Shown: positions 57,807 through 64,000 of the stretch, one piece after another
How positions within the stretch are numbered: the stretch's first letter is position 1
Layout of the letters: each line of letters begins with the position of its first letter
Source of the DNA: Sphagnum compactum
Lineage: Eukaryota > Bryophyta > Sphagnopsida > Sphagnales
Reading direction: 5' to 3'
Length of the DNA stretch: 64,000 bases
Assembly: GCA_965153455.1 (NCBI GenBank)
Contig: OZ234496.1
Span: 9,199,863 to 9,263,862, forward strand
Program-made: the position numbers and the translations under genes
Notes under the pieces: generated by a model
The model's database searches: none
Seen by the model: the letters and a program-made list of their open reading frames with translations, nothing else
Told to the model about the DNA's origin: nothing

Positions 57807-58440
57807 ATTTAGCGTTCTAGAATCTCTTCTACTAGCCTTAAAACAAGTTCCAGCAGCATGAGCTTCTGACCCCGGCCTCCGACAAGCAGCTTTATTCATA
57901 AACCTCATGGGCCTTGCAGACTCCCGTTGAAACATCGAGCTGCTCATTAATATTCTCATTCACTCAGCTTGCCTACATGCTGCAGCTAGATTGATGCAGT
58001 GATCTAGACTATTTTCATCTGCAGCAAGCTGTCAAAGTCCACAAAACTGTAAATGATCCAACGAGCTGTACATGAGACATATGAACTCTAGTCCACTTCA
58101 CGTCTTCTTACAAACTGTTTGAGACTGATCCATGCCCCTCAATCCCCGAGAATGCACAGACTCAGTAGTGATGCACGCTGCATCACCTAGTCTTCTTTGC
58201 ACTTTCCAAAGCGCCTCGACTCCTCTCTACCCACCAAATGTTTTTCTCTACAGTCTCCCTCTCCACCGAGTCCCATACCCAGATTCTCTCTTCTCTCTCT
58301 CTCTTCTCTCTTTCTTTCCTACCCAAAAAAGATCTAGATCTGTCAGTGAAGAAGTCAAATTATGTGTGCAAAGACTACATGGCCCAAGCTTCAGAATATG
58401 TATTAAACTGACTCGAGGGCTGTCAAGTTCTCCCATGATG
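57807..58440 (-). promoter_or_regulatory. 5' flank and probable leader of receptor gene B
   Basis: Lies upstream of the minus-strand ATG. It has a long CT/GA-repeat stretch at about 58280-58320 that could serve as a GAGA-type promoter element. No transcription start can be fixed. An upstream in-frame ATG at 57959 would add 51 residues ahead of the signal peptide; I did not use it because the signal peptide would then be internal. Confidence 0.35.
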
Positions 58441-58479
58441 TATTGTGTGATGTAGTGTGTGGGTGTAAATTTCAATTGT

Positions 58480-58880
58480 ACAATTACATGGCATACATGG
58501 CCATTTACATTTATACGCACAACACTGGTATATATAACCATCTTTACATGGTTATATACAGTCATTTACACTTATACATAGCACTGATTTTCACATGGTT
58601 ATACACAACCATTTACACGGCATTTACATTTACATGCACAACACTTTTTTTTGGAACGTGACAATTTCAACTACTGTTTACATCACATTTTACACTTACA
58701 TGCATAACAAAAAATTTACACACCATTTACTCTTCTTATATGCAGAACACTGATTTTTACATGGTAATACATGGCCATTTACACTTACACTCACAATACT
58801 GGTTTGTTGATTATACCCATTTCACATATTCGATTGTGTACATATTATGTACATACATACCTGTTTTATATGGAAGAGTG
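58480..58880. repeat. Degenerate tandem repeat of CATTTACA / ACATGGTTATA words
   Basis: Units of roughly 50-65 bp contain ACATGG(T/C)..ATA, CCATTTACAC(T/G), TACATGCACAACACTG and similar words, repeated about six times with insertions. Non-coding. Confidence 0.65.
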
Positions 58881-59470
58881 TATTGGGGAATGAACTTAGA
58901 GGCTATCTCAATTTCGCTTAGGTGTTTGACTGCATCCCTGTTTACTGTTCTTGGACTTTCTGCAAGCGCTATTATATTTGTGGGGGCAGAACTTGGTTGT
59001 TGATTTTGGAATTCACAGTTGACAATACGTCATTAGGATGAGACAACTAACTGTTGAAGACGATAAAATTAAGGCAATTTCTTTTCCTAGTCGACAATAA
59101 GGGTGAGTGTGTTGTTTTTCTATTCTCATCCATCTAAGATATATCCAGACTAGACCACCAGTTGTCTCGCCAATCGAAGTGGGGACCAAGGCCACACTAG
59201 CTTCAACTGGCATCATTTATTATAATATAAGTACATTAAAGTACTTAATTAAAGTCCCACTGAATTATGTGTTATGTAGGCTTATTGTTGTTTTCACATT
59301 GTGTGATTTTTAATTAGTTTTGGGGCTGACTTTAGGGGATTAGATACTTCACCTACAGTAAAATGGCATTTGATTATAATCACAAGGACACACATACCCA
59401 ACCATCAAGAGTACACCACATATTTAATTAGAGTAAATTTGGAGCCAATTCTTATCCTTACACAAGGTTG
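58881..59470. other. Intergenic, no feature seen
   Basis: Short frames only; no repeat or gene supported. Confidence 0.5.
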
Positions 59471-59473
59471 TTA

Positions 59474-60166
59474 GACAGCTCCAGTGGTGCTCCGTATGTG
59501 ACTGCAAAAATATTTCTTACATCCAAGTTTAGTTATTTACTTTTCTGCAACCCCACCCATAAAACTGAAACTGAGATTGCAGATAGGTGGGAGTACTAAT
59601 AGCAAACTATCTGAACCAATCATTATTATTAACCAATCAAAAACAGGGAACAACTGCCAGATCCTATTCATCACACTCTTCTCTAGCAGGTGGATAGCTT
59701 TGTTGTATCTTTCACCAACCTCTGCAAACTGTGAAAATGTGCAGAAGCAAAACCATTTTTCTGAGCCAAACCAGCATGTTCTAACTTTTCCGTCCAATTT
59801 TAATGTGTAGCGTCACAAATGGAGAACATTGTTTGGGTGATCACTATTAAATGCGCTGGCCACCACAACCATGGCAGCTGCTGTCCCTCCTCTAATAGCC
59901 AGGGCACAGTTCTACAATACCCATGGGACTTTTTCTTTTTTTTTCGTTTTTATTTTCACCACATGCGAGGTGAAACCAATGGCTGTGGTTTTCACCACCA
60001 TGGATGGGAGGGGGTTGAGGGTGGGAAAAAAAAAATCAGAAAAAAAAGGTGCCATGGGTGTTGTGGAAGGGTGCCTTGGCTATTGGTGCAGGGAAAGCAA
60101 CTGCTATGGTGTTGTGGCCAGTGCATTTAATAGAGATCACCCAAACTATGTTTGCTGGGGATGCTC
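59474..60166. mobile_element. MITE related to 21122-21492, with a second foldback nested in it
   Basis: 59474-59815 aligns in order with the MITE at 21122-21492: a TATGTNACT end, AATAAAACTG/CATAAAACTG, TACTAATAGCAAA, ACCAATCAAAAA, CACACTCTT and GAGC.AAACC.GCA. A TTA lies at 59471-59473 and GATGCTC-TTA at 60160-60169. The expected right end of this family is interrupted by the 59825-60153 foldback, so two elements appear fused or nested. Confidence 0.6.
59825..60153. mobile_element. Foldback MITE with about 80-bp inverted arms
   Basis: AACATTGTTTGGGTGATCAC..ATTAAATGC at the left pairs with the reverse complement of GCATTTAATAGAGATCACCC..ACTATGTT at the right. Pairing continues through GCAGCTGCTGTCCC / GCAGTTGCTTTCCC with few mismatches. 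The right side carries GAGCATC(C)-type terminal sequence next to TTA; the matching left terminus is missing. Confidence 0.75.
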
Positions 60167-60169
60167 TTA

Positions 60170-61559
60170 GCAAATCCACACACACCTAATATGGGGGGGC
60201 TCTACCAATGTCTACCACATTCAAAATAACGTGCAAGTCACTTTCCCCAACTCACCTGCAAACATGAAATACTGAACATTGGATAGTGCAGATTAGTTCA
60301 ATTATTCTATCATGTGGATCAATCATTGTCATTGGCAAATTAACAGTGAATTCTATTTCTTTACGAGGTAATAATTTTGAAGAGCATTGTATGTTATGCA
60401 TATTTTCAGGTCCAAACTCAATTTCATGTTAGGAGTTTTTTTTTTTAAATCGGAGTTTTTTTTTAAAATTCAAGATTTATGAAAATAATATAATTAGTGT
60501 GAAATTGGCCCAGGTACTATCTTAGTGCTCTAAAACAAAAGTAGGAGTAAATTGTACCAAAATATGGGCATACGGCAAAAACTAAATGGAAATTGGTACC
60601 TATTCCACCATCAAATCTACCAGCCACCAACTCCAGCCCAGCAAAAGGTTATTTGTCCTCATCGAACCAGAGTATTGAGGCCTAACTGAACCCCAGCTAC
60701 CAAGCTATTTAGTCAAGCTTTTCTAGTCAGCCAACTTGCCAAAGCAATCCAACTCCATGTGCTCTCTCATGGTTTTCAAGTCTAAGTTTTAACTCATATG
60801 TGACCTTCATTGCACTAGTGATTTAGCCAATTTTTTCTTACAAGCTAAATATGAAAGTATAATTTTAAAGCCATCCTTTTATATTTTTGGTTACCTAGTT
60901 GAACCATCAACAAAAATCGCCAGATTTCTTTTAATTGGATAGTATTGGCTATTGCAAAACTCAGAAAGCAGTTGACCTTAAGACTTTTCATTTTAAAATT
61001 TTGCGTTTTGGCTATATATAGCCAGTAAAAAAAAGGCTGCTCACATTGAACACGAGACAACTCATCAGCAGGGAAAGCAACAAGCTTTAATAATCATCTT
61101 TGTCTTATGCCTAGTTTCTCTAATTTCTCAGAATGTGTAAGCCAAGTCCTTAGGTGAATCAGCACCTAGATTGGTTCGTACCCATTGGTACCAAGTTATT
61201 CTGAATTGATTCTCAAAAACATAAAATATTTCACTTCAAGACAAAACCAGAGTGTCTGAGTCCATATTTAACATTTCCAGGGTAAGGTAGTTCACATAGC
61301 CACCATTCTAAGAGGGCTCACTCAAGAAGGTGAAGGTATCCACTGTAAGTGCAGGTTCACCTCAGCCCTAAGAAGAGGAAGTGCAAGAGCCTAACATAGT
61401 AATTTGCTTCTGTTTCCATTTTGCTTTCTTTAGGCTAAATGGTTTGTCTTGATCAGGATCCAGCACATCCAAGGCATAGCAATTCAACCATAACACCGAG
61501 CAGAAAAAATGACTAGTTGGTGCTCTCCAATATGTACTATGGCTGCTGTTATACGGAAG
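60170..61559. other. Intergenic, no gene seen
   Basis: AT-rich with poly-T runs at about 60430-60470. No splice-supported frame. Confidence 0.6.
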
Positions 61560-61854
61560 ATGTTAAATAAGCAAAGGGTCCTCATTGGAGGCAGTACAAA
61601 AGTAACGCTTGCTTCTTTTTTTATGGGCTCCTATTTTGATTCATGTTATAGACATTTTGGGCTCACAATATACACTTAGTATAGGCCCAAAGTGTCTATG
61701 ACAGGACCCAAACTCTGTTATCGGCAGCACCAAAATGTCTCTGAGCATCTCCAGACGCATCTTGGAGGGGCAAATGGGTGGGAAATGAAAAAAGAAGCAG
61801 GCAGTACTTTTGTGTACTGCCTGCCATAATAAGGACTCTTTGCTTATTTAACAT
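61560..61854. mobile_element. MITE with about 65-bp terminal inverted repeats
   Basis: The left end ATGTTAAATAAGCAAAG, GGTCCTCATT and GGCAGTACAAAAGTA is mirrored by the right end in reverse complement (ATGTTAAATAAGCAAAG, AGTCCTTATT, GGCAGTACACAAAAGTA), both followed by GCTTCTTTTTT. Inside the right arm, GGCAGTAC..GTACTGCC forms its own hairpin. The target duplication could not be read clearly. Confidence 0.8.
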
Positions 61855-64000
61855 TATACTGGCAATATTGGCTAGTGTATCCTTCAGGCTTTAGAAGCTG
61901 CTCTGCAATACATATGAGGGATGTCTGCTGCAATACTTGTCAGAGAATAGTGGGTTCACATCTCATGAGGAATAGCCATACCTGCAGTATAAGTTTTTAA
62001 CCATATAGAATTAGTGTACCAGTATGTCAAGGGTGTTGAAAAGGCCCGAGTGTAGGTGTGAAGAAAAAATGTTATGGCCAATGAAATTGCAGGATTTGGT
62101 GGTCTGAATTTTTTTTCTTAGTTATCTTGAGTGAACTAATGCCATAATACCTTGGCAGCTTTGGCACAAATTGTATATATTTCCAAAAACTACTTTGGTG
62201 ACACATTCACAAAATTTCACAATCGGGTGCCACATGCTACACTTCTTGAGTGAATTAACAATTCAACACGTAACAGCTATTTACAAACAGAGCTCTTGCA
62301 CATTTCTTGTGCATTTTCTCTTTGTTCTGCTAATGAGAACACATAGCAGAACATGGAGGGAAAATCCTTGCACCCATGGAGGGAAAATCCATGTGGATGC
62401 AAGTTCGTAGGGGTCCTTTAACTTTCTTAAGTGATGAAACCCTGACAAACTTCAAAAAAAGAAAGCACCCAAGAAAGCGAGAGAAAAAGAAACAAAGAGC
62501 AAGAACCAAAGTCCAGGCAAGCAGACAGCCCAAAAGAGGCATGCCACAGCGAGGTAAGGGAACCACTAAGTATCGAAACCTTCATCAGTTGCATGAAGCA
62601 TATCAACTAAAGGAAGGGAGAGGTAAGCCCCATAAGGGCTTAACCCACTGGGGGAGGAGAGTAGGTTGGATCATGTTGACAGGTGCTTCATATGTTTGAC
62701 TTATTCTCAATGGCTCCTTTCGGTTCCATCTTTCTTTGGGATAGACCAATTTTAGATAGGGTGTTGCCCCTTGTTGTTCTGTACATGGACTTTTTTGTAC
62801 TTCCCATTTTTGGCCTTTGGATATATCCATGTGACAGGTGTTTACAGTTGCACAGGGTAACATAGTTATTATGCTGTGCTATCTAGGGATTGCACAATTC
62901 CCATTATTAGCACCCATGCTGCTCCCACTAGGCTTTCTTTTCAAGTTTGGCATTTAAACTTTTGGTCGTATGTTTTTGACTATGCAAAGTTTGCAAACTT
63001 CCATGTAGCTGCCTACCCCAGCCAGGGCAAACATCCCAAAATAGGCACCAAATTTCTGTGTCTAAATTTTGAGGAGAGCAAGTTCCAAGCAGTTGGCTGA
63101 ACCCCCTTTTGAGGGATTTAGGGCATCTCCACCCACAGTGCACACCAGTGTGGGGCAGGTATGTAATTTTTTTTGATAATAGTCGGGTCCGGGTTTCAGA
63201 TTTTTTAGAAAAACAAAATTTCAAATTTCAAATAACAGGTTGGGTCCAGGCTTTTTAAATGTAAGTGAGCAACGGGTGTGAGGTGGGTCCGGGGTTCAAT
63301 GCATTTGAAGGTGGGTATACAATCTCGGGTCTTTATCAAAAACCCTGCTCAATATCCTATTGAGTTCTTTAAATTATTCCAATTCTTGGACAAAAACTCT
63401 CACAATCACTCTTGATTTTTTACCCAGTTTTTAGAAATGAAATATTCAATTTTTTTAACTTTCACAAAACCTATTGACATTTAGCGTTTAGGGTGCATGG
63501 ATTATAAAACTACAATCCAAAGTTCAAAGAAAGAATTTTATTAACAAAGAGTTTTGGAAAGGCATAACATTGTCTTTTTTTATATTTTTAAATTCTAAAC
63601 CTAATTATAAGAACTCATCCTAATGTCCAACAAGCACGCATGAATCAGAACGATTGCTTGTTTTGTTAAATATGATTTTTTGTATCAAATTATTCCATGT
63701 TCCTTTCATCTAACATGTTCCAAAAATCAAAAGCTTGATCCAACTGACCTCAAAGACTAACATTTTCACTCAGTCCCTCAAAACCAAAGACACATATTAA
63801 CTTTCAAACATAGACATAGCGTATAACCCTAAATGGCATAAACAAACAAATAAACTGACAGAAAACTTTCAAAAACAAATATAAACAGACAAGCAAACAA
63901 TAAATATATATTGTACATATACCTTCAAAAAGAAACAAACAAACATGTAATCAACAAATAGCTGAGCTTCAAAATAAACAAATAATAGATAGCAAACCCA
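61855..64000. other. Intergenic, AT-rich to window end
   Basis: 62352-62400 has a short direct duplication of CATGGAGGGAAAATCC. The Lys/Arg-rich 107-codon frame 62376-62699 starts within it and has no recognised domain. TAAGCCC-CATAA-GGGCTTA (about 62622-62642) is a small hairpin. 63170-63300 has repeated GGTCCGGG words. No gene is supported. Confidence 0.5.

Noticed and set aside
62376-62699. 107-codon Lys/Arg-rich frame
   Set aside because: Starts inside a short direct duplication, has no recognised domain, and composition alone explains it.

Overview
The window is nuclear DNA of a land plant. The evidence is intron-rich genes with GT-AG introns, two leucine-rich-repeat receptor kinases of the plant LRR-VIII type built as one repeat per 72-nt exon, and a chloroplast-targeted GDT1/UPF0016 manganese transporter. 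The long AT-rich, repeat-filled intergenic DNA suggests a large genome. A fern, lycophyte or other non-grass lineage would fit, but I cannot fix the lineage from sequence alone.

Layout. 1-20.5 kb holds no gene I can support. It contains CT-rich and purine-rich low-complexity DNA, several tandem arrays and a giant inverted repeat (arms 9516-11989 and 15894-18652, 3.9-kb spacer). The right arm carries a 293-bp insertion with a 5-bp target duplication that the left arm lacks. A second, wider inverted pair lies at 1-372 and 20105-20490. 20.5-23 kb contains a TTA-flanked MITE and the 5' flank of the first receptor gene.

23.2-57.8 kb is one large inverted segmental duplication. Receptor gene A (+, 23191-34652, 22 coding exons) and its paralogue B (-, 57806-47765, 22 coding exons with the same phases) point toward each other. 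They flank a roughly 10-kb centre with a CMT1-type chloroplast manganese transporter gene (+, 38882-41513, 10 exons) and the 3' end of a second gene, a conserved but uncharacterised basic protein (+, about 44772-45639). Homology between the A and B units runs through introns and about 0.55 kb of 3' flank. The B unit also carries extra sequence between its stop and that shared flank, including a GC-rich coding-like island.

57.8-64 kb is intergenic, with a degenerate tandem repeat, three MITE-like foldbacks (one nested in another) and AT-rich DNA.

Function. A and B should be plasma-membrane receptor kinases with intact kinase motifs. Their ectodomains carry a CxxC...CxC cysteine arrangement recalling the peroxide-sensing motif of Arabidopsis HPCA1, but the usual membrane-proximal ectodomain segment seems to be missing. 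The transporter is a plastid-envelope Mn2+ housekeeping gene with no evident pathway link to its neighbours. Exon borders come from splice motifs, phase bookkeeping and A/B comparison by eye; no alignment program was run.
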